NCBI GenBank assembly: GCA_004297235.1 | Contig: SCUR01000266.1 | Location: 1 to 8,372 of the forward strand | Source: Candidatus Manganitrophaceae bacterium | Lineage (GTDB): Bacteria; Nitrospirota; Nitrospiria; SBBL01; Manganitrophaceae | Length of the DNA: 8,372 nucleotides | Direction: 5' to 3' | Shown here: one piece after another, positions 1 through 5,507 of the stretch | Layout of the letters: each line of letters opens with the position of its first letter | How positions within the stretch are numbered: the first letter of the stretch is position 1 | The notes under the pieces: generated by a model | The model's database searches: none | Told to the model about the DNA's origin: nothing | What the model saw: the letters and a program-made list of their open reading frames with translations, nothing else | Position numbers and translations under genes: made by a program

Positions 1-92
1 GACACCAGGGGGCTGCGCCCCCTTGTGTCCCTTGGGAAGCCGAAGGGGGTTGGGCAAGCAACCCCCGCGGTGGGGTTTGGGGCGAAGCCCCA
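1..92. repeat. cluster of three GC-rich inverted repeats (hairpins)
   Basis: Three stem-loops lie end to end. The first (1-29) pairs GACAC with GTGTC and AGGGGGC (7-13) with GCCCCCT (17-23) around a TGC loop, with one mismatch. The second pairs GGGGGTTG (45-52) with CAACCCCC (59-66). The third pairs TGGGGC (78-83) with GCCCCA (87-92) around a GAA loop. None is followed by a T-run, so a classic intrinsic terminator is not shown. G/C-rich hairpins of the GGGGCGAAGCCCC type occur in many bacteria as dispersed extragenic palindromes or transcript-end structures. The pairing is seen directly; the role is inferred. The next gene starts at 218. Confidence 0.5.
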
Positions 93-154
93 TTCACATT
101 GCGCTTAAATTTATAATTCGGCGGCCAGGATACGCCCCCCGTTTCTAATTCGTC

Positions 155-184
155 TTGAATCATCGGGGAACTTCATGATATGAA
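155..184 (+). promoter_or_regulatory. candidate sigma70-type promoter for the small membrane gene
   Basis: TTGAAT (155-160; 4 of 6 to TTGACA) is followed after 18 nt by TATGAA (179-184; 4 of 6 to TATAAT), which would give a short leader of about 25-30 nt before the ATG at 218. A perfect TATAAT also occurs at 112-117 with TTCACA at 93-98, but that spacer is only 13 nt, shorter than usual. Both are sequence matches only. The region is less GC-rich than its surroundings, as expected of a promoter. Confidence 0.3.
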
Positions 185-217
185 TGGGGGTTCCAATCGA
201 CCGGGAGGAAGGGTGCG

Positions 218-436
218 ATGTTAATGTCGTCGTTGTTCATGATCGGGATCGCCTTTCTTTTTTTCATCAGTTATCATTTTGAAGACCAATATTCCTTTTT
301 CAAGAAGATCCAGCGTTTTTCCATGGAGTTTCATCTTCTCCCCTCGGCCCGAGGAAAAAGGTATTGGGCCTTTTTCTACGGCTTGCTGGCGTTGATCTGG
401 GGCCTGGGTGGACTGGTGTGGCATTTTTCCTCTTGA
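218..436 (+). CDS. small two-helix membrane protein, unknown function
   Basis: This is a 72-residue protein I do not recognise. It has two hydrophobic segments suited to membrane helices, roughly residues 3-19 and 49-70. They are joined by a basic, aromatic loop containing FKKIQR and ARGKR. The positive-inside rule predicts both ends outside and the loop in the cytoplasm. The start is well supported by GGGAGGA at 203-209, 8 nt before the ATG; the ATG two codons later is a poorer fit. The stop lies 33 nt before the MoeA-like gene, so the two are probably co-transcribed. There are no cysteines, catalytic motifs or lipobox. It could be a small subunit or accessory factor of a membrane complex, but nothing in the sequence shows a partner. 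I am fairly sure it is a real gene and have no firm view on its role. Confidence 0.7.
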   Translation: MLMSSLFMIGIAFLFFISYHFEDQYSFFKKIQRFSMEFHLLPSARGKRYWAFFYGLLALIWGLGGLVWHFSS

Positions 437-469
437 TCGATCACCCCAACGAGAGAGATAGGAGTCCTG

Positions 470-1480
470 ATGAGTCAAAAAGACGATCCGGTTGCAGCGG
501 CCCTTGAGCGCTTTCTGGCCGTCGTGCCGCAAAGCGCTTCGGGGACGGAGAGGGTTCCCCTTTCCGCCGCACGAGGACGCGTACTGGCAGCCGATGTGAC
601 GGCGGCGGTCGACGACCCCCCCTATTCGCGGTCGATCATGGAGGGCTATGTTCTTGCTTCCTCCGACGGTGCGATCGCCTCGACGGAACAGCCGGTGACC
701 CTCCACGTCGTCGGCGAAATCCCGGTGGGGAGCGGGGAGGCAAAGGGGCTCGGACCGGGCAAAGCGATGCGGGTAACGACCGGAAGCTATATTCCCAATG
801 GCGACTTCGCCGTGGTCAAGCAGTGGGACGTGACTCGGGAGGGGGACCAGATCCGGCTCACCCGTCCGGTCGGCAAGGGAGAGAATATCGAGATCCAAGG
901 AGGTGACCGGAAGAAGGGGAGTCTCCTTCTTGCGAAAGGACACCGGATCACGCCGGCCGACATCTTTCTTCTCGCCAGCCAGGGGATTCTGGAGGTGAGC
1001 GTGGCGAAGCGCCCCCGCGTCGCGATCTTTTCGTCCGGCAACGAGGTGATTCCGCCGACGGAGCCGTTTCGGATCGGCGCGATCTGGGACTGCAATTCGT
1101 ACGGCCTCTCCGCGCTGGTCGATGAGGCCGGGGGAACGCCGCTCTTCAAAGGAATCATTAAAGATGATTTTGATTTCTTTGCAAAGCGCCTCAAGGAAGT
1201 TCTTGCAGAGGTCGAGATGGTGGTCATCTCGGGTGGAACGGCGATCGGGGGGCGAGATTTCACGGTCGACCTGGTCAACGCGGCGGGGGCTCCGGGCGCG
1301 GTGGTGAAAGGGGTCCCGATGCGCTCCGGGAAGCCGCTGGTGTTGGGGGCCGCCGGAACCAAGCCGATCGTCTGCGTGGCGGGTCATCCCCCGGAAGCGG
1401 CGCGCGGCTTCAACCTCTTCGGCCGCCCCGCCTTGGGACGCCTTCTGGGCGAGACCGTCGAAGCGCAGACACAAAAGTGA
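470..1480 (+). CDS. divergent MoeA-like protein lacking the C-terminal domain
   Basis: This belongs to the MoeA/gephyrin-E family, whose usual members insert molybdate into adenylylated molybdopterin in the cytoplasm. The N-terminal region (about 1-178) contains the SIMEGY segment (55-60), matching the family SAMDGY, and QGGD (143-146), matching the RGED motif. The MoCF-binding fold (about 180-320) contains IFSSGNEVI (186-194), WDCN (206-209), ISGGTAIGGRDF (253-264) and MRSGKP (284-289). Oddities: Ser53 sits where E. coli MoeA has Asp59; AGHPPEA (304-310) replaces PGNPVSA; and the protein ends at 336 residues, just after the RPALGRLLG helix, where about 80 residues of domain IV would normally follow. 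Counterparts of Asp142, Glu188, Asp228 and Asp259 remain (Asp146, Glu192, Asp207, Asp263). AGGAG at 460-464 supports the start. It may be a paralogue with an altered or non-catalytic role. Family assignment is firm; activity is uncertain. Confidence 0.85.
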   Translation: MSQKDDPVAAALERFLAVVPQSASGTERVPLSAARGRVLAADVTAAVDDPPYSRSIMEGYVLASSDGAIASTEQPVTLHVVGEIPVGSGEAKGLGPGKAMRVTTGSYIPNGDFAVVKQWDVTREGDQIRLTRPVGKGENIEIQGGDRKKGSLLLAKGHRITPADIFLLASQGILEVSVAKRPRVAIFSSGNEVIPPTEPFRIGAIWDCNSYGLSALVDEAGGTPLFKGIIKDDFDFFAKRLKEVLAEVEMVVISGGTAIGGRDFTVDLVNAAGAPGAVVKGVPMRSGKPLVLGAAGTKPIVCVAGHPPEAARGFNLFGRPALGRLLGETVEAQTQK

Positions 1481-1506
1481 TTCCGCCGATGCTCTGTAGG
1501 CCGAGG

Positions 1507-1521
1507 CGGGGTCTTGCCCCG
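1507..1521 (+). terminator. short GC hairpin after the MoeA-like gene
   Basis: CGGGG (1507-1511) can pair with CCCCG (1517-1521) around a 5-nt loop, 26 nt after the MoeA-like stop codon. No T-run follows, so intrinsic termination is doubtful. A second weak pairing, TCACC with GGTGA, lies at about 1531-1548. These are the only structures I see at the end of the first gene pair. Confidence 0.2.
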
Positions 1522-1570
1522 GGCATGATCTCACCGACACGGGGGTGATCCAAACATCCCGTTCCGCTGG

Positions 1571-1600
1571 TTGAAAAAGAGGTTAAAATAGATTAATCTA
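1571..1600 (+). promoter_or_regulatory. AT-rich promoter-like region with 12-nt palindrome (possible operator)
   Basis: This AT-rich block stands out from GC-rich surroundings. TTGAAA (1571-1576) resembles a -35 box. TAAAAT (1584-1589; 5 of 6 to TATAAT) resembles a -10 box but is too close to that -35 to pair with it, and a 17-nt spacer gives only TAATCT (1594-1599). TAGATTAATCTA (1589-1600) is a perfect 12-nt palindrome that overlaps these elements and lies 36 nt before the rhodanese ATG. A dimeric repressor site is plausible, because several sulfide- or persulfide-sensing ArsR-type regulators bind AT-rich palindromes near rhodanese genes. No regulator gene is in the window. The palindrome is observed; its role is inferred. 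Confidence 0.35.
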
Positions 1601-1636
1601 AATCATTTCATTCACCGCAATACGGAGGAACAAAGA

Positions 1637-1996
1637 ATGAAGATGTGGCGGGATTTGGTTGCGGAAGCGAAGCGGGAGGTGCCGCTCCTTCAGGTGAAAG
1701 ATGTCCGGGAGAAGTTGGACAAAGGAGAAGCATTCACCCTCATCGACGTCCGGGAGCCGGATGAAGTCAAGGCGGGACGGCTCCCGAAGAGTCTGCCGAT
1801 CCCCCGCGGGATCTTAGAGATGGAGATGGAACGCCACTTCAAAGATGCAACCCAACCGTTCATCCTCTACTGCGCGGCGGGTGGGAGAAGCGCCGTCGCG
1901 GCGCAGGTTTTAAAAAAGATGGGATATGAGAACGTCTCCTCGATGGAGGGGGGCTTCGAGGCGTGGAAACGGCTCGGCCTTCCGGTGGAGAAATAG
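1637..1996 (+). CDS. single-domain rhodanese-like sulfurtransferase
   Basis: This is a cytoplasmic rhodanese of 119 residues, a normal size for a single-domain member with no signal peptide. The family carries sulfur as a cysteine persulfide and passes it to an acceptor such as cyanide, a thiol or a biosynthetic enzyme. The LIDVREPDE segment (35-43) is the typical N-terminal rhodanese strand. The active-site loop CAAGGRS (79-85) places the persulfide-carrying Cys79 ahead of Arg84. GGFEAWKRLGLP (105-116) is the usual C-terminal signature. GGAGGA at 1624-1629, 7 nt before the ATG, supports the start. The stop is TAG, and the next gene begins at once in the same frame. With the ferredoxin and the MtaB/MiaB pair downstream, a role in sulfur supply for tRNA modification is possible but not shown; sulfide detoxification is an alternative. 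Confidence 0.93.
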   Translation: MKMWRDLVAEAKREVPLLQVKDVREKLDKGEAFTLIDVREPDEVKAGRLPKSLPIPRGILEMEMERHFKDATQPFILYCAAGGRSAVAAQVLKKMGYENVSSMEGGFEAWKRLGLPVEK

Positions 1997-1999
1997 ACC

Positions 2000-2416
2000 A
2001 TCGAACGGTATGTCGAGAAAAAGTGGAAGATCAATGCTGAGAAGGTCGCTTTCGCCAAGGCTTTTTCCGGCCGGCTGATTGACTGGGCTTCGGCCGACGG
2101 GAAGCGGATTGAAAAGGTGGTCGCGGCGGGGCCCTTGAACAGTGTCGTCATCTTTTCCGATGGAACATTTGTCGTGACCCCTTCTCCTGATCTGGAGCCG
2201 GCCGACCTGATTGCGGCCCTTCTCGCCGCGCGCCCTTTTCTGGAATCCCGTCACGGTCAGGCCTATCAATCCCTGGACGACTACATCGCTTTGGATAAGG
2301 AAACGCAGCGCTTGGCGCGCCTGGAGAACATCCTGGGGGCGATTCGAAACAATCTTCCACAGATTCCGGAGTTGAAGGACGAGCTGCGCCGGTTTCTGGA
2401 GAATCAAAAGGATTAA
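2000..2416 (+). CDS. unrecognised ~139-residue protein with a non-standard start
   Basis: I do not recognise this protein. The frame is open from the codon after the rhodanese TAG (1997) to TAA at 2414-2416 and is the same frame as the rhodanese. The codons from 1997 to 2116 look coding, with GC-ending codons and a plausible helix beginning IERYVEKKWKI. The first ATG, GTG or TTG in frame, however, is GTG at 2117, which would cut off about 40 residues and has a weak ribosome site. I place the start at ATC 2000 because GGTGGAG (1984-1990) lies 9 nt upstream; this is a guess. Alternatives are start at GTG 2117 (99 residues), TAG readthrough, or a one-base insertion that destroyed an ATGA overlap. 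The middle (SVVIFSDGTFVVTPSPDLEP) looks like beta strands; the C-terminus is helical and charged (RLARLENILGAIRNN). It is cytoplasmic, without cysteines. Confidence 0.65.
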   Translation: MERYVEKKWKINAEKVAFAKAFSGRLIDWASADGKRIEKVVAAGPLNSVVIFSDGTFVVTPSPDLEPADLIAALLAARPFLESRHGQAYQSLDDYIALDKETQRLARLENILGAIRNNLPQIPELKDELRRFLENQKD

Positions 2417-2422
2417 TCGGTC

Positions 2423-2752
2423 ATGTCAAAGTACAAGCATCATCTTTTCATCTGCACCAATCGCCGCCCGGTGGACGATCCGAAGGGATGTTGCGCCACG
2501 AAGGGGGCCGACGATCTTCGGGCCTTTTTTAAGGAAGAGGTCGCGAAGCGGGGATTAAAGAAAACGGTCCGCGCCAATCAAGCCGGCTGCCTCGACACCT
2601 GCGAGTTCGGTCCGTCGGTCGTCGTCTATCCCGAAGGGATCTGGTACACCGTGAAGACGCGCGAAGATGCCTTGGAGATCATCGAGAAGCATCTCGAAAA
2701 GGGGGAGATCGTCGAGCGGCTCCTCATGCCGCGGTCGTGGGCCAGGGGATAA
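2423..2752 (+). CDS. thioredoxin-fold [2Fe-2S] ferredoxin
   Basis: This is a small cytoplasmic electron carrier of the thioredoxin-like ferredoxin family (Aquifex Fd4, Clostridium 2Fe-2S, NuoE-like fold). The 109 residues match the family size. The cluster ligands are visible as Cys11 in FICTN, Cys24 in GCCAT, and Cys56 and Cys60 in GCLDTCEFGP. Cys23 is an extra cysteine next to a ligand. The VVVYPEGIWY strand (66-75) and the C-terminal EKHLEKGEIVERL helix region are typical of the group. AAGGA at 2408-2412, inside the end of the preceding gene, is the likely ribosome site, 10 nt before the ATG. The gene follows the preceding stop by 6 nt and so is probably translated from the same message. 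A role as electron donor to the radical-SAM enzymes encoded downstream is inference from position. Confidence 0.93.
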   Translation: MSKYKHHLFICTNRRPVDDPKGCCATKGADDLRAFFKEEVAKRGLKKTVRANQAGCLDTCEFGPSVVVYPEGIWYTVKTREDALEIIEKHLEKGEIVERLLMPRSWARG

Positions 2753-2812
2753 GGCCAATGCGGATTGCGGAATGCGGACAGGTGGCCGCCCCTTTTCCTA
2801 GGCCAATGCGGA
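2752..2812 (+). repeat. degenerate AATGCGGA direct repeats in the spacer before mtaB
   Basis: AGGCCAATGCGGA occurs twice exactly (2752-2764 and 2800-2812), and its core AATGCGGA occurs a third time at 2771-2778. A related TGCGGA-like unit lies between them (GGATTGCGG at 2762-2770). This 116-nt spacer between the ferredoxin stop and the mtaB start looks unlike neighbouring coding DNA. The repeats argue that the longer in-frame start at 2737 is not used. It may be a short intergenic repeat expanded by slippage, or a binding site; neither is shown. Confidence 0.5.
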
Positions 2813-2868
2813 GTGGAACCGAATCTTTGGTCGATTGCACCGACTCGATGACCGGTGGACTCCTTCAA

Positions 2869-4206
2869 ATGGTCCCTCCCGGGAAGCCGGCTGTCTCTTT
2901 CCACACCCTCGGCTGCCGGCTCAACCAATCCGAGAGCGCCTCACTCGGCGCGGCCTTTTATTCGGTCGGTTATCGTGTCGTCGATGAAACGGCTTCCGCC
3001 GATCTCGCCGTCATCAATACCTGCTCGGTCACCGAGCAGGCCGAGGCAAAGTGCCGCAACCTAATTCGAAAGATCCTCAAGCAAAATCCGGAGACCTTCA
3101 TCGCCGTGACCGGCTGTTATGCTCAGGTCGGCGTTGATGCCCTCCGGAAGATGCCGGGGATCGACCTGATCGCCGGAACCGAATTCAAGATGGATCTGCC
3201 GAAGCTGGTCGAGGAGGTGTTTGAGGGGCGGCCGCCGGCCAAGCGGACGGCGCCGATGGTCTTTCACACCCCCAAGATCAGCCGGAGCGATTTTACAATC
3301 GAAAGTTACGCCGCCTTCGATCAGGCGACCCGGCCGAACGTCAAGATCCAGGACGGCTGCGACTTCTTCTGCTCCTTCTGCATCATCCCGACAACGCGGG
3401 GGCGGGAGCGGAGCCGAAAGCTCGACGATATTCTGCTCGAAACCTCGATCTGGGTGGCGCGCGGGCATCGGGAGATCGTCCTCACCGGGGTGAATCTTGG
3501 GAATTATCGATCGGAGGGAGAAGATCTTGCCGACCTGATCGATGCGCTCGAGACGATCGACGGACTCGATCGAATTCGGATCTCCTCGATCGAGCCGACC
3601 ACCGTCTCCGACCGGATCCTCGATCGGATGGCGCGGGGCGGCAAGCTCTGTCCCTACCTTCACCTTCCCCTTCAGAGCGGAAGCGACGCGGTTCTCTCGG
3701 CCATGGGACGGCGGTATACTCGGAAGGAGTATCTGGAGTTTGTTCGGGCGGCGATGGCCCAGGTCCCGAACCTCGGGCTCGGGACCGACGTGATGGTCGG
3801 GTTTCCGGGCGAGGGAGAGGCGGAATTCGTCGAGACCCTCTCACTGGTCGAGGCCCTTCCCTTCTCCTATCTTCATGTCTTTCCCTTTTCGAGAAGAAAG
3901 GGGACGCGGGTGACGAAGATGGATCTCCCGCCGGTTCCGTCGAGGGCGATCAAGGCGCGTTCTCGCATTCTGTGCGATCTTTCCCGGCGGCGGCGGAAGG
4001 AATTCTACTCCCGCGCGATCGGAGAGACGGTTGATGTCCTCTTTGAGACGCGGAATGAAGAGGGGCTGTTTTGCGGGCTGACCTCGAATTACATCCGGGT
4101 CGGCGTCGAGAGTGATGGCGATCTTTCCGGTCGGGTCGGATCGGTCCGGATTGAAGGGGTGATCGACGGGCTGGCGCAAGGACGGTTGATCGGAGAAGTC
4201 CGATGA
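2869..4206 (+). CDS. mtaB: MtaB-type tRNA t6A37 methylthiotransferase
   Basis: This radical-SAM enzyme adds a methylthio group to N6-threonylcarbamoyl-A37 of tRNAs reading ANN codons, giving ms2t6A. The N-terminal UPF0004 domain holds the auxiliary 4Fe-4S ligands Cys16 (TLGCRLN), Cys52 (NTCSVT) and Cys83 (TGCYAQ). The radical-SAM motif CDFFCSFC supplies Cys164, Cys168 and Cys171 and is followed by IIPTTRGRERSR. A TRAM RNA-binding domain covers about 380-445. NTCSVTEQAEAKCRNLIRK points to the MtaB branch rather than MiaB or RimO. I chose ATG 2869 (445 residues) because conserved sequence begins just after it, GGTGGA lies at 2854-2859, and the upstream extension to 2737 is repeat-rich and would overlap the ferredoxin. 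ATG 2848 is possible. The stop overlaps the miaB start by 4 nt, indicating coupled translation. Confidence 0.93.
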   Translation: MVPPGKPAVSFHTLGCRLNQSESASLGAAFYSVGYRVVDETASADLAVINTCSVTEQAEAKCRNLIRKILKQNPETFIAVTGCYAQVGVDALRKMPGIDLIAGTEFKMDLPKLVEEVFEGRPPAKRTAPMVFHTPKISRSDFTIESYAAFDQATRPNVKIQDGCDFFCSFCIIPTTRGRERSRKLDDILLETSIWVARGHREIVLTGVNLGNYRSEGEDLADLIDALETIDGLDRIRISSIEPTTVSDRILDRMARGGKLCPYLHLPLQSGSDAVLSAMGRRYTRKEYLEFVRAAMAQVPNLGLGTDVMVGFPGEGEAEFVETLSLVEALPFSYLHVFPFSRRKGTRVTKMDLPPVPSRAIKARSRILCDLSRRRRKEFYSRAIGETVDVLFETRNEEGLFCGLTSNYIRVGVESDGDLSGRVGSVRIEGVIDGLAQGRLIGEVR

Positions 4207-5507
4207 AGGTTTATCTCGAAACCTACGGCTGCCAGATGAACGAATACGACTCGGAGCTGATCCGGTCGATTCTCGCCCCGCACGGCCATGAGATAACGAT
4301 GGCGGTCGAAGAGGCGGAGGTCGTTCTGATCAACACCTGCGCCATCCGAGAGAACGCCCATCGAAAAATTTATGGCCGGCTCGACATGCTTCGTCCGCTG
4401 AAGAAAGAGAAGGAGAGGTTTGTCGTCGGCGTCCTCGGCTGCATGGCGCAGAATCTAAAAGAAGAGCTCTTCGATCATCCCGTGGTCAACTTGATCGTCG
4501 GCCCCGACAGCTACCGGTCCCTCCCGAAGCTGATCGACGAGGTGATCGGGACCGACCGGCAAGAGATTGAAGCGTACCTCTCCGAGTACGAGACCTACAG
4601 CGACATCGCCCCGACCCGAGTTGAGGGGGTGAATGCCTGGGTGGCGATCATGCGGGGCTGCGACAACTTCTGCACCTTCTGCGTCGTTCCCTACACGCGG
4701 GGACGGGAGCGGAGCCGGTCGATCGAAAATATTCTCAGCGAGGTCCGGTCGCTGGCGGAGAAAGGCTATCGCCAAGTGACCCTTCTCGGCCAGAACGTCA
4801 ACTCCTACCGGGATGAGGGGGCCGGGTTCGCCGATCTCATACTCAAGGCGGCCGACGTGCCGGGGATCGAGCGGGTCCGGTTCACCTCGCCCCATCCGAA
4901 AGACTTTCCGAGGCCGCTGCTGGAGGCGATCGCCTCGCATCCGAACATCTGCAAGCACATTCACCTCCCGGTGCAGGCCGGAAGCGACCGCATCCTCGAC
5001 CTGATGGCCCGAACCTATACCCGGAAGGAGTATCTCCGGCTGGTGGAGGAGATCCGGCGGCTGATTCCGGGGATCGCGCTGACGACCGATCTCATCGTCG
5101 GCTTTCCCACCGAGACGGAAGACGATTTTCAGGAGACGGCCGGCCTATATAAAGATTGCCGATTCGACAGCGCCTACATCTTCAAATATTCCGAGCGAAA
5201 GGGGACGATCGCGTCGCGAAAATATCCGGACGATGTTCCGCCCGAGGTGAAGACCGACCGGATCGTCCGGTTGATCGATCTGCAGCGGGCGATCTCGCTG
5301 GAGAAAAATCGGGCGAAGATCGGCCGGGCGTTGGAGGTGATGATCGACGGGGAGGCCGAGAGGCGCCCCGGCCACCAGATGGGGAAGACGGAAGGGAACA
5401 CGACCGTGGTCTTCCCGAGAACCGCATTCGGACCGGGGGCGACCGTCTCCGTGCAGATTGATGATGTTTCCTCGAATACCCTCTATGGACGGCCCGTTGA
5501 GCGATAA
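4203..5507 (+). CDS. miaB: MiaB, tRNA i6A37 methylthiotransferase
   Basis: MiaB converts N6-isopentenyl-A37 to its 2-methylthio form (ms2i6A) in tRNAs reading UNN codons, using SAM, an auxiliary cluster as sulfur source and low-potential electrons. All 434 residues fit the family. Auxiliary cluster ligands are Cys10 (ETYGCQMNEYDS), Cys46 (NTCAIRENA) and Cys80 (LGCMAQ). The radical-SAM motif CDNFCTFC gives Cys153, Cys157 and Cys160, followed by VVPYTRGRERSR. SPHPKDFP, HLPVQAGSDRIL and DLIVGFPTET are standard family segments, and a TRAM domain occupies about 365-434. The NTCAIRENA signature separates it from MtaB and RimO. GGAG at 4192-4195, 7 nt before the ATG and inside mtaB, is the ribosome site. 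The 3' end overlaps the hydrolase gene. Its substrate needs MiaA, which is not in this window. Confidence 0.96.
   Translation: MKVYLETYGCQMNEYDSELIRSILAPHGHEITMAVEEAEVVLINTCAIRENAHRKIYGRLDMLRPLKKEKERFVVGVLGCMAQNLKEELFDHPVVNLIVGPDSYRSLPKLIDEVIGTDRQEIEAYLSEYETYSDIAPTRVEGVNAWVAIMRGCDNFCTFCVVPYTRGRERSRSIENILSEVRSLAEKGYRQVTLLGQNVNSYRDEGAGFADLILKAADVPGIERVRFTSPHPKDFPRPLLEAIASHPNICKHIHLPVQAGSDRILDLMARTYTRKEYLRLVEEIRRLIPGIALTTDLIVGFPTETEDDFQETAGLYKDCRFDSAYIFKYSERKGTIASRKYPDDVPPEVKTDRIVRLIDLQRAISLEKNRAKIGRALEVMIDGEAERRPGHQMGKTEGNTTVVFPRTAFGPGATVSVQIDDVSSNTLYGRPVER

Noticed and set aside
112..117. Perfect TATAAT box
   Set aside because: The only good -35 match (TTCACA 93-98) is 13 nt away, shorter than working spacers, so it is noted but not called as the promoter.
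221..1540. Long open frame on the minus strand (439 codons) opposite the MoeA-like gene
   Set aside because: It is the antisense shadow of a GC-rich gene with clear family motifs. Its translation is rich in Arg, Asp and Gly, with no recognisable domain or ribosome site.
2737..2868. N-terminal extension of MtaB from ATG 2737
   Set aside because: It overlaps the ferredoxin end by 16 nt, runs through direct repeats, and adds 44 residues unlike any part of the family. Conserved sequence starts just after ATG 2869.
2869..5507. One of the two methylthiotransferases being RimO (ribosomal protein S12 modification)
   Set aside because: The NTCSVTEQAEAKC and NTCAIRENA segments fit MtaB and MiaB respectively; neither matches the RimO branch as I know it.
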